DNA from: Undaria pinnatifida
Lineage: Eukaryota; Sar; Phaeophyceae; Laminariales; Alariaceae
NCBI GenBank assembly: GCA_012845835.1
Contig: JABAKD010000005.1
Span: 5,544,155-5,608,154, forward strand
Length of the DNA stretch: 64,000 nucleotides
Direction: 5' to 3'
Shown here: positions 50,145 to 60,840 of the stretch, piece after piece
How the letters are laid out: every line of letters begins with the position of its first letter
How positions within the stretch are numbered: position 1 is the first letter of the stretch
Program-made: the position numbers and the translations under genes
The notes under the pieces: generated by a model
Databases searched by the model: none
Told to the model about the DNA's origin: nothing
Seen by the model: the letters and a program-made list of their open reading frames with translations, nothing else

Positions 50145-51262
50145 TGTTAAGGTATTAGTGGGGTATTAGTCCGTTTGACCACTTGCAAAAGGTTAACCAA
50201 TAGCTTACCCAAACTAAGCCTCATAACACTCTTCCCCCCTGAAACGGCGGGATACCGATATTCGGGCGGACCTGTCAATTATCCAAGCTGTTTCATTTAC
50301 TGGGTATACCGGGGAGAGCACTTTTCAAGTTCGACATAGGGAAAGTCTGAAGAAGTGTATTACAAAATTGAAAGTACACTCCAGCTGTGAGATCGAGGAT
50401 TTTGTCGAAACTCATCGTTGTCAGCTGTGTGTGATACTCCGATCGCGCGTATTACGGGTTGTGTGTCCTCATTAAGGATATAGGTCGGCGACTCCCCTTG
50501 CAACTACAGTGTAAGGTATCAGGGTCAACAGGGTGATGCTAGTCAGTCTGTGCGCGGAAACTATAAAACCCGTTTTTGATAGGGACAAAATCTGACCGCT
50601 GTGGAAGGAAATGCATCAGTTTATCAAGTGAATCCTGTAAGTCGAATAACCGGGGAGGGGAGGGCGGATTTTTTACGGACGTGGGGACCTGGGTTTGATC
50701 AAGAGGAGGCGCGGGGGGCGGGACGGGCGGGGCAGCTCAATCTGTGCGTGGAAACTATAAATCCTACCCTGTAAGTCGTACAACCAGTGAGGAGAGGGCG
50801 GAGCGTTCGAGGGGGTGGGGGTGGGGGTGGGGGGGAAGGGGGGGAGGGGTGCAGAAAGGTTTTTTTAACCAACATCTTCAGGTCGCATAGATGAAGGGGT
50901 TTGCTATACGCGTGGTACTAGGTCTAGGCGATGGCGCGGGTGGTGGGGAAGGAGGGGGCGTTGGGGGGGGGGGGGGGGATGAATGAAAGCTACGTCATGG
51001 ATGCTCTAATGACGTGATATCAATTGCGTAGAAGTGTTTATTACTCTGGCCGATTTCGATTGTGGGCGGAGCGTTTTAACAAAAGGGCGGTGAAAAAAAA
51101 AAAAGCTTATTAATAGTGGATGTGGGATACGAACCCACAGGACCCAAAGAAAAACATGGTCTGTCGACGACGCTATTTGTTAAGAAATTAGTGGGGGTAT
51201 TAGTCCGTTTGATCACTTGCAAAAGGTTAACCAATAGCTTACCCAAACTAAGCCTTATGACA
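50145..51262 (-). mobile_element. TRIM-like miniature LTR element A
   Basis: Terminal direct repeats of about 84 bp (50145-50228, 51178-51262) begin TGTTAAG and end ATAACA/ATGACA. Read on the minus strand, the right repeat is followed by a degenerate primer site ('TAGCGTCGTCGACAGACCAT'). The left repeat is immediately preceded by the polypurine tract 'AGGGGGGAAGAG'. No open frame lies inside. The interior includes R3 repeat sequence (50378-50645) and G-rich tracts. Confidence 0.75.
50378..50645 (+). repeat. Composite repeat R3, + copy
   Basis: Runs from 'CACTCCAGCTGTGAGATCGA' through 'TCGTCGAAACTCAT', 'GATACTCCGATCGCGCGTAT', 'ATATAGGTCGGCGACTCCCC' and 'GGGTGATGCTAGTCAG' to 'TCCTGTAAGTCG'. 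It matches 55262-55547 in reverse. Partial copies lie at 40695-40772, 41067-41230, 46885-46972 and 55063-55155 (reverse). Confidence 0.8.
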
Positions 51263-53089
51263 GAGGTACTCGTTTATGATTAGCACTTTTTGATTTTTTT
51301 CTTTTTTTCTGAATGACGAGGGGCAGCTCCTTGACCCAAAAGCGTGGGAATTTCACATATATATATATGTATGTATTCTTTTTTGCACTAAAATACATTT
51401 CAACTTTTTATACCTACGTAGTAGTAGGCCACGGTGAGTCTGCTCATGAAGCCGCGGTTTGAGTGTACTCTATACTAGTAGTAAGTCACTTTGGGGGTGA
51501 GGAGTAGATAGAGCTCTTGAAGTGAACGGCCTCAGGAAAAAAAAAGACAGGGTGCGCCTCTCTCTGCCACCGTGCGTAGCATGTATTATAATGCGTTTTT
51601 TTTCCGAAGTCAGTGAATGGATGGGTGAGGCAGAGAGCCCCTCATACATGATGAGGTGACCCACAGAGAAAGAAAGGGTGGGGAGAGCTCCTCCTCATAT
51701 ATATAACGAGGTGAGCCACAGACAAAAAAATATGGGCTATACCCCGATCATCATAGAATGCATATTAAGTCTTAAGACACATATAACACATGCTACAATA
51801 TATCAGATGTATGTATATGGCGTTTTTTTTGGCAATAAGAATACTTTTTCCGAACTCGTTGGAGGGAATGTGTCGTTCATTCTTACTTTGCAAAACGAAC
51901 ATTTTTTATACCCAGTCTAGCTATAAGAAGCCCATGGGTTTGGTTGCACATTTAAGTTCGCTCTACAATCTAAAATACCAGGTATGTTTTTTTGACTGAT
52001 TCGGCGATAGTCCCCCGCCAAAAACAGCGACTTTTTCTTGATCGAACGTCTGAATGAAGGCTGCTCGACACGACGAAGAGGGGATATTATGAAACCCTTT
52101 CTTCGCATATGTTCTCGTGTGTGCGAAGGAGCATCTAACGATGACGTCGGGATGGCAAAAAAAAAAAGAGGGGCACCTCATTTCAGAAGATACGGCCGGG
52201 AGCTGGTTTCAAAGCCGGCGATTTCGTCAAAGAAAAGTTGGGCGGGGGGCTCTACCGTAGAAGGACTCTTTGGGTGAGGTATATAGCGTGTTACTGATCT
52301 TGCCTAGCGAGGAGTCTCAGAAAAAAAAAAAAAATCACGAATTTCCCATTGTTAGTTATAGTTAGCACGTGACGTAACCCCTTTAGAGCCCCAAAATCCC
52401 TCCCTACACTAGCTTCAAGTACATTTGTCCCGAAAAAAGGGTTTCCAGTTGTGGAGGCGTTAAGGCGTTAACCCCCTTCGGGGCGTCAGAGAGAATTTTT
52501 GACGAAATGAATTGACGATAATCATTCCCGAACCTGGGGCGCTTCAGAGGCAAACATTGTGACGAAATAAATTTTGACGATTCCCGAACCCTTCACGTGT
52601 GCACGAAGTCATTGGATGTGGCTTTCGGGCGTGTGTGTGTGTACCAGCTTATTGTGGCTGATGATGCATACGCTCGTAGACTCGATTATTGGCGACGGCC
52701 GCCGAAACACACACAGTCTGATCGTTATCGAGAGGCTTAATAACGCAAGAGCCATCGCAGCCCGGGACGTCGGGCAGAGGATCATCCGATGTGTTAAAAG
52801 CGCAACTGCAGGAGGGGCTGAATGTACGATACACGCACCGCATTATGATACATACAATATGATACATACAATATGATACATACGATATGATACATACACT
52901 GGGTACCCCGGTTTAAGAGCGCTCCGTGATTATTTTCACTGGTACCCCGGTTTAAGAGCGCTCCGTGACTACTATTAATAATAGCCCAAAACATGCGCTC
53001 TTAACTAGACACTGCTCTTATCTGTGGTGGGAAATATATTGCCTTTGGTGTGGCGGGGCATGCCGAGTTGGCCGCTCTTGACTCGCTCA
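51263..53089. other. Repeat-rich DNA between the two TRIM-like elements
   Basis: This holds an R7-like copy (51503-51790), a stretch at 52184-52260 that reappears reversed near 56085-56150, an R4 MITE copy (52375-52463), a 14-bp 'ATGATACATACAAT' tandem (about 52846-52900) and a duplicated 'GGTACCCCGGTTTAAGAGCG' (52903 and 52941). Open frames at 52038-52277 and 52574-52876 have no recognised domain. Confidence 0.55.
52375..52463 (+). mobile_element. MITE-like element R4, copy
   Basis: 'TAACCCCTTTAGAGCCCC' ... 'CTCCCTACACTA' ... 'TTCAAGTA' ... 'GGGTTTCCAGTTGTG' ... 'GGCGTTAA'. Confidence 0.75.
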
Positions 53090-53491
53090 TGTTAAGGTAT
53101 TGGTTGGGGTATTAGTCCGTTTGACCACTTGCAAAAGGTTAACCAATAGCTTACCCAAACTAAGCCTTATAACACTCTTCCCCCCTGAAACGGCGGGATA
53201 CCAGGTCCGCCGGATATACGGGCGGACCTGTCAATATCCAAGCAGTTTCGTTTCCTCCTGGGGATACCGGGGAGAGTATTTTTCAAGTTCGACATGGGCC
53301 AAGTCTGAAAGAAGTTTTACCATTATTATTGTGGATGGCGGGATTTGAACACACGACCCACAAAAAAACATGCATGGTCTGTCGACGACGCCATTTAAAT
53401 TTTGTTAAGGTATTAGTGGAGTATTAGTCCGTTTGGCCACTTGCAAAATGTTAACCAATAATAGCTTTTACACAAATTAAGCCTTGTAACA
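53090..53491 (-). mobile_element. TRIM-like miniature LTR element B (about 400 bp)
   Basis: Terminal repeats at 53090-53174 and 53403-53491 belong to the same family as element A and end ATAACA/GTAACA. On the minus strand, the primer-site motif 'TGGCGTCGTCGACAGACCAT' lies 8 bases after the right repeat, and the polypurine tract 'AGGGGGGAAGAG' abuts the left repeat. Total length and absence of genes match terminal-repeat retrotransposons in miniature. The interior also carries a T-arm-like 'GTGTTCAAATCCCGCC'. Confidence 0.8.
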
Positions 53492-53867
53492 CTAATGCTC
53501 TTAACTCGGGTGCTCTTAAATCGGGTACCCAATGTACTAGTAGTGGTGGGGCTGCAGGCTCTTTCGTTTGGTCGATAGAAACGGGCCTCAAAAGGGTCAC
53601 TGGGGTTGCAAGGACGATAATTGGGGCTACTCTCTCGGTTCAATTAGTAAATAAGGAGCGCCGCCAGTTTAACCTCCCCGGCACGACCCCGGTGCTGTTA
53701 CGCTGTTACCCGCCCTGCTCCACCGTCCTTTTTTTTTTTTTGCAATGCTCCGTGCCGTATAGACTACGAACATTTTAACCTACTAATAACGAAAAACTGT
53801 AAAAAAAAATACACAGATAGATGAATGGGATCATAGAGATTATATTTGGCATGTGGGTAGTTCTCTG

Positions 53868-53957
53868 TTAACCCCTTTAGAGCCCCCGAACCCTTCCCTA
53901 CACTAAATCCAAGTAACTTTGTCCCCAAAAACGGGTTTCCAGTTGTAAAGGGGTTAT
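53868..53957 (+). mobile_element. MITE-like element R4, best-preserved copy
   Basis: Starts 'TTAACCCCTTTAGAGCCC' and ends 'GTAAAGGGGTTAT', so its ends form an imperfect inverted repeat of about 11 bp around an 88-bp body. It has no coding capacity. Confidence 0.8.
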
Positions 53958-54156
53958 TAAGGGCAGTTCCTGGGGCGAGGAGCCTCGCCAGCCAAGAAGG
54001 GCTGGACCCAAAGGCTACACCGATTCAGCGAGCGTTGCATCACTCCGTAACGTTGTCACGCCCACCCCCCCCGAAAAATACCCGCACCCCTGTATAGCGT
54101 CCAAATGAAAGTCCGCCTCGCAAGCGGTTCTTGGAAGGATGCAGTTCACCCTTCGT

Positions 54157-54330
54157 GCAACTCGCCGAACACCTCACGCTGCAGTGCTTCGTAGCGCTTG
54201 GTGCAAGCAATGTCTACCTGGTAGGAAAGTCCCCGACATACATGCTTCGTCCCGGCATAGTATTGGTAGGGATGCGAGCATCTGCGGTCATACGACCACG
54301 GCCGTGCACGAATATCGAGTACACCCTTAG
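54157..54330. repeat. Dispersed repeat, copy 2 (matches LYSA intron 11)
   Basis: 'CAACTCGCCGAACACCTCAC' through 'GCGCTTGGTGCAAGCAATGT' and 'CATACGACCACGGCC' parallels 3058-3190. Confidence 0.65.
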
Positions 54331-55062
54331 CGGTGTGTATAAGCCATGCATCCCTATTTTCAAACTACTAACTAGTAGTATACCGATATACTTGGTACCA
54401 GGTCCAAAACCCGACCAAAAGCCTAAGCCCTCTAACCTAGCCCCAAAATCATACCTCGAAGGGGGTGGGATTAGGATGCGTATATATATGGAACACAATA
54501 CGTTGGGTAGAAGGGGTGCATGGCTTTCAGACGTCCCTACGGTTAGGGGTGTGCATATGATTTGTATGATTTGTATGATTTGTATGATTCTTATGTTATA
54601 GGGGTTTTTGTATTGTTTTCGTGTCGTGCCTGTTACGCCTGCGGCCTCTCCTCCCCCTCCTGCATCGATTTTGTTTTGTGTAGGTGGGTTCCATGGAAAC
54701 GTCTGGGCCCAAAAGTTGCATGATTCCGTAAGGTTCTCACGCCTCTTACAACACCTCACCTCCTCCTCCTCCTCCATCCACCCATCCATCTTGTTTGCTT
54801 TGTGTTCAGTGCCATGGATACTTACTGAAGGACTCCCATCAACTAACGAACGAGATCGCAAGGAGTTGGTGGTGGACTATTCCTTCCTCGGTTCAAGAGC
54901 TCTGCCATCAAGGAACGTTCGGGCCGGAAAGCACGACCCCCTCCGTTGTTACTTACGCTGTTGCCCCTGCTCCTCTCCGATATACGCCTACTACATACGA
55001 ATTTGTGCTGAGATTGATGACACATATATTATACGAAGTATGTTAAATATATCACCGGTTGT

Positions 55063-57290
55063 ACGACTTACAGGATATACACGATGAACTGATGTATTCC
55101 TTCCACAACCGTCAGATTTGTGCCCTTAAAGGATTTATAGTTTCCGCGCACAGATTGAGTTGCCCCCGCCCGTCCTCCTTCCCCCCCCCCCCCCCCCCCG
55201 CTCACTATTGTTCAAACCTCCCCGCCCCAAACGCCCTTCAAAACTCCGCCCTCCCCTCACCAGTTATACGACTTACAGGATACACGTGATGAACTGATGC
55301 ATTTCCTTCCACAGCTGTCAGATTTTGTCCCCCTCAGAAACGGGTTTTATAGTTTCCGCGCACAGACTGACTAACATCACCCTGTTGACGCCGGTGCAAA
55401 GCTACAATGTAGTTCCAAGGGGAGTCGCCGACCTATATCCTTGATGAGGGCACACACCCAATAATACGCGCGATCGGAGTATCACACACAGCTTGCAAAG
55501 ATGAGTTTCGACGAAATCTTCGATCTCACAGCTGGAGTGTATTTTTATTTTCATACTAGTTTTTAGTATTAATAGTAGAAAAAGTAGTGAAAAAATATAT
55601 GCCATCAGATAGAGGGGCGCCTGCTTTTTTTCCTGAGGCAGCTAGCTCACTTGGAGCTCTGTGTTTTTCACCCTCACTCTGATTTTGGAGTGGGCTGTGT
55701 AAGTGGGTGACTGACATCATTGAGATTTTTAAAATCATGGCACTAACCCTCAACCCATATGGACGAAATACCGGTCGATGTGGCCCCTTGATATTGGCGA
55801 TATGATGACCGTCACTATCTACTGCGGTGAAAAACCCAATAATGAGTGTCACTGGCGTTCCAATAGCGTGTGTTACTGGTGTCGTAAGTGCAAGCCGATG
55901 AGCAGACTCATCAAAATGGCCTAGGTATACAAAAACATCACTTCAATGTTGTGACACGAAAAAAAAAAACAAGAATGATATTCGTACGATTTTCTCGGGT
56001 TATAATAACCCCTTTGGAGCCCTGAAAACCCCTCCCCCTATAGAGTCGTTCTCCTGTAGTAGCCCCCCCCCAACGTTTCGTTAACGAAATCGTCGGTTTT
56101 GAAACCAGCTCCCGGCCGTACCTCCTGAAATACGATGCCCCTTTCGCCACCCCTACGCCATCGTTCGATAGTACTACTAGTAGTCCTTTGCAAACAATAG
56201 AACATACATGGAGACTATTTTTTAATAGCGCCCTCGCTCGTGCCGAGCAACCATGAAACGCTCGCTAAATAAAGAAAATAGCTGGCTTGGGGTGGGGGGG
56301 CTACCGTAGGATCGGTCTATTCCGACGATTTTCTCGGGTTATAATAACCCCTTTGGAGCCCTGAAAACCCCTCCCTATACAAATTCCAAGTAATTTTTGT
56401 CGCAAAAACGGGTTTCCAGATGCACAGGCGCTAAAGAGCCCCGTCATTCAGGGAAACAGTGGTGTTTCCGAGAAAAAAAAAAGAAGGGCTACACGGCCTC
56501 TGCTACTGTTATCGAAGTAGGACGCGTGCTACGATAATAGTAGTAGAGGTGCACCACAAAATTTTCCGAGTCTTCCTCGGTTTAGGAGCTTTATAAAGAC
56601 CTCTTCTCCACCCAAAAACGATTTTAGGAGAAAAATTAAAACTTCTACCACCGGATAAAAAAATCCCATGATGTCCTAGGCACACGACGAGAATCATGCA
56701 ACTCCAAAAAGGCGTGTTTTTTCCCGACGATTTCGGCTCAAGGAATCCCGTCAATGAGAAAACAAAATAGACAAAAAAAGGTATACCTCTATCGTACCAC
56801 CCGTTGTACATCGTTTTTGTTGTTGTTGTTGTTGTTGTTGTTGCCCCTTCCATCATATACGCACAGCACGCGCGTAAAACAAAAAAAACATAACAGAGAA
56901 AAATCACATACTAGTAAATGCATAAATCATGGAATCAAGACTATTATACACGGTAGATAGGGGGGGGTGGGGGCGTCACCTTTTTTTTTTTTTTTTTTGG
57001 CGTGTGGCGTAGGGTCACTCTCGCTTTTGGAGTCACTCGCGACAAATGACTCTCTGCCCGTGTTCGTTTTGCGTTGTCTTTTTTTTCTTTTTTTTCTTTT
57101 TTTTCATCCTCCGGCGGATGGGGAAAAATAAAGCTTTAGCTCACCTCGCTTCCACGTATTTTCATACGCGTCGTGTGTCGATTTAACTCAGTTGCTTTCG
57201 CAGCCCAACGCTACCTGGCGCACCCTTCGGGTCCCATTGTAGGTGTAGCGTAAGCTGTCCCTATCAGTGGTCTTCGTTACAACCCCAGCA
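55063..57290. repeat. Block of reversed repeat copies (R3, R4, R2) with poly-C and poly-T runs
   Basis: R3 reverse copies lie at 55063-55155 and 55262-55547. A duplicated 50-bp stretch ('TTTCTCGGGTTATAATAACC') occurs at about 55985-56035 and 56325-56375, leading into R4 copies (56005 partial, 56345-56434). R2 reverse lies at 57104-57290. (TTG)n occurs at about 56815-56841 and poly-T near 56982-56998 and 57079-57104. No gene is recognised. Confidence 0.7.
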
Positions 57291-60200
57291 GCGCAAGCTG
57301 CGTCTTGTCGTTGAGAATTTTGAACAAGTTCGCCAAAGGGTGTTCGCGCTCTCATTATGGCACGCGCGTCGTCACTAACAACTGAAGAATCGTCCCACGG
57401 TGGGTGCTACGGTTGTGGAGGCGTTTTGCCTTTTTAGAGGGACAAGACAGTCTCCCACCGGTTTTGCTCCGCACTGAAGTGTGGAGCTGCTGCTGGTTTG
57501 TTAGTGCGATAGCTTGACGTCTGTTGTAGGACTAGCGCACAGTAACGAATGTTGGCGGGGTTGTTGTACGAACGAATGCCATTCGAAGTCATGTTTCAAC
57601 CCTTTCAGCGCCGCAGTCCCGACATGTTGTGGACAACGAGACACTTGGGGGTTAGATTAGCATCGTTTCAGGAGTTCGAATCACAATGGGTGAAGGCGGC
57701 GAGATATTGAGCTGAGGAGCTCAGAAATGTCTCAGAAACTTCTGCTGCACGCACCTATAGCGTCGGATGACTCAATGCAGAAAAAAAAAGGACGTGAGAC
57801 TGCAAAGAAATAGAGATAATGAAGACGATAATGGGGTATGTATGGTTCTTCCTCACCAAGTTGAGGGCCCCTGCGAGTTAGAAACCATCGAGCCGAAAAG
57901 TATGCATCTCCCCGGCATAGCTCTGTAGTAACTGCTACGTTGTTACTCCGTACGTCCATCTTCAAACTTCAATTTTGAGTGTTGTACAAGTGAAGTATGT
58001 TGTCCCCGTCTTTTCTTTCCTTGACACTTCAATTGTTATTATTAATAGTAGTATTATCTTACTATATGGTACACAAACACCTACCCACCCACCCACCCAC
58101 CCAACCGCGGAGCCCTACACATACACCGACCCACGATTTAATGAAATGAGCGAACGGTGCTCGACGGGGAAAAATAACACACAAGAAGTATGCGACAAAC
58201 ACAGCAAGCACAAGAGCATCAACCAATCGATCGATCAAACAAGTCGATCAATCCATCAATCAATCGAATCACAACCAACCACCCTGAACGCCATCGACCG
58301 TCACCAAAAGCAGCAGCAAGCAAGCAGCAGCAAGCAACCAGGAAGCGACTTAACATAATAAGCAGCAGCAACTTTCGGCCAGTAGCAAGCCCCACCAGCC
58401 CAACATCAGCTATCACCCCCTAAAACCTTCACCAACAAAAGGGAGATACACTCTTCGACTCCTATAATATTATCAAAATCACCCGAAGGCGCAGCCCACC
58501 CCGACCGACCACCAACCAGTCGTCAACGAAAACGAGAACAGTCAATCCTTTCCTCCTCCCCCTCCACTCCCTGAACTATATATTTCTCCCCTTCTATTTA
58601 CTACCAGGTACCAGGTACGTGGCTCCCACGCGGCTACGATACGGGTCAAAATTATCAAATCGATCGATTAAGCAATCAACCTTTTATTTGCTGGTCATTT
58701 TTCTTTCATTTTTCGCAGCAACTTTCCGACACACCCCCTGAATCAAATTAGGGCATCTCTCCATATATATCAGGGCTAAAAAACCCGAAATAAACGACGT
58801 AGCTTTACCTGGCCTAGCCGAGACACACCATCATCAGATACTGGCTACTAATAATTTAACTTTCTTCATGACTCTGAAGCTCCTCTTGTGATGTAAAACA
58901 TACCAAACGTACGTGTAGCAGGCAGCAAGCAGAAGAAGGAAGGAAGCAAGCAGTTACCAACTAAAGTAGAATTAGTTGAGAGATGTCAATAGTAGCGGTT
59001 GAAGAAGCGCCCCCGATGCGGGTTAAAATCTAGACCAATGAGAAGCCAAGTACATTATAGAGTGCCCAAGATGCGGGCCAACCCTTGGCCAATGAAAAAA
59101 AACGAAAGCATACATGTATAGCTACTTACCGAGTGCCTGTTTCGACAGCAACGACAACAACGACGACAACATCCACCACCAACAACACCACAATGGCAAC
59201 TCCAACAACAGCAGAGACGGCGTACCTAACCGTGACTCCAAGAGCAGCAGCAGCAGCAATCAGCAGATAAAAACATACAGCAGAGGCAGGAAAGAAGCAA
59301 AAGCGGCTTACATAGCAACAGAGTGTTTGCCGCGCCAAAAACCAAATGAACCGCGTAGGGCGTCCAAAAACTTTTCCAAAAGCCGACCAACCGAAAAAAA
59401 AATGTTGGACGGTGTGGTGGGGTTTTCTTTTCGTTTGGTTTGCCCCTTCCTGCTGGGTGGACTTGCATGGTGTACATGGTCGGGCTGCCTAAAATGTATT
59501 GCTTGCTGTTATCGCAACTGTAACACTACTACTGCTACAGCTGCCAAGTCTCGCTGCTGCTACGGCTACTCAACTGCTGCTGCTGCTGCTACTACAGCAA
59601 CTGCTGTTACTTCTGCTAGAACAAGAGTTACCGCGTGCCTCCCCTAGCTTTTGTTCGCCCCGTGAGTTTTCTGGTGCCCCCCGCCTTGTACCCACATCAG
59701 TACCTGTGGCGTCACGCACGCACCAATCGATACCGGAGGATTCGGGCGTGGGACACCGAATCAACTATCGATCCCAAAAGATAGATAGATATCATAGATG
59801 GATAGATACCTGGTAGACTAGACAGAAAGATCGATGGTGGGAAACGACACCGCTCCTACCACCACCGCCACCAGCACAAGCACCACCACCACCACCACGA
59901 AAAGGGCCTATTTTTGGGATTAGCTAAGACTAAGTACACGCCACACATTCTCATGGGCGACCTACTTACTACTCGTACACGAGGAACTGACAAAAGGTAT
60001 TTCTATCATTCCATGGGGGAAAAACAAAAAAAGGCAAGACAGTACTATGATAATCCCATCCGTTTTTTCCCCCCGAGAATTTCCCGGGGAAAAGTAACGG
60101 TGGTGAGTAAAAAATCACACCGCCGGGGTAACGATAATCAGTAAGTGAAGTAAGTGACCATCAGGGCGGGGGGGATCTCTTCTATATCCTACCCAAACTA

Positions 60201-60600
60201 GGCTAGTCCACTAACCCACCAATCGATCAATCATGTACAAAGGTATAGGCATGTAGCGAAATTCTCCAACGCGCGCCGCCTCTTTCTTTCGAGTTTTGGT
60301 AGCACGGACCAAAAAAAAGAGACGCCTGCAACCCCAAACTGAAATATAAATAATGCTTTCCTTCATTCGGCCGAGCAAACGCCGGCCATCATACAACACG
60401 TGCATGTAAGACCGTACAGCGCGTGCATGTACGCTAGCTATCAAGGAATCCAAGGTGGCAACACGAACCGAGACAAAGCAGAACATGACGGCCTTGAAGC
60501 GAGTGACCAGGCCAGTCCAACCCATCAATGGTAAGCTTACCCGCCCCCCACCCCCCCCCGCCCTCTTGTCATCATAATCAGCACCATCATCACCGCTCAC
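57291..60600. other. Low-complexity intergenic DNA, no gene recognised
   Basis: Simple-sequence tracts dominate: CCCA units near 58081-58102, ATCGATC/AATC units near 58215-58270, and CAR/ACA triplets near 59145-59280 and 59570-59625. A short duplication 'GATGCGGG' followed by 'CCAATGARAA' occurs at about 59015-59045 and 59070-59096. Open frames here are simple-repeat products. Confidence 0.45.
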
Positions 60601-60639
60601 TCCGTAGAGCAGCAACACCGACGAAGACACCGAGAACAC

Positions 60640-60840
60640 CACCACTCAGCCAATGCGCTGCACACCTACCCATGAATGCGTCAACCAATCGAATGCCAAC
60701 ATGACATTTCTTCAACCAACCGAACGTAAAAAAAGACAACATGTCCCCACTAATGGAATGCCAAAATGACGATTTCTTCAACCAATCGAACGCCAAAATG
60801 CCAACACGTCCTCACCAACCCATTGCCAAAATGACATCCC
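60640..60840. repeat. Degenerate minisatellite 'TTCTTCAACCAATCGAACG'
   Basis: Units containing 'AATGCCAAMATGAC', 'ATTTCTTCAACCAA' and 'CGAACG' recur irregularly about four times. Confidence 0.65.

Larger units (their letters stand above)
53492..55062. other. Gene-poor DNA with an R4 copy and a dispersed repeat
   Basis: This includes an R4 MITE copy (53868-53957), the second copy of the LYSA-intron repeat (54157-54330) and a 9-bp ATGATTTGT tandem (about 54556-54592). Around 54680-54960 two exon-like pieces with a GTAAGG donor and a TTCAG acceptor are seen, but no protein family is recognised. Confidence 0.5.

Noticed and set aside
51100-51180. tRNA gene suggested by a perfect T-arm 'GTGGGTTCGTATCCCAC' on the minus strand
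   Set aside because: The T-arm is good but no matching 5' acceptor strand or anticodon arm is present. It lies inside TRIM-like element A and is better explained as element sequence.
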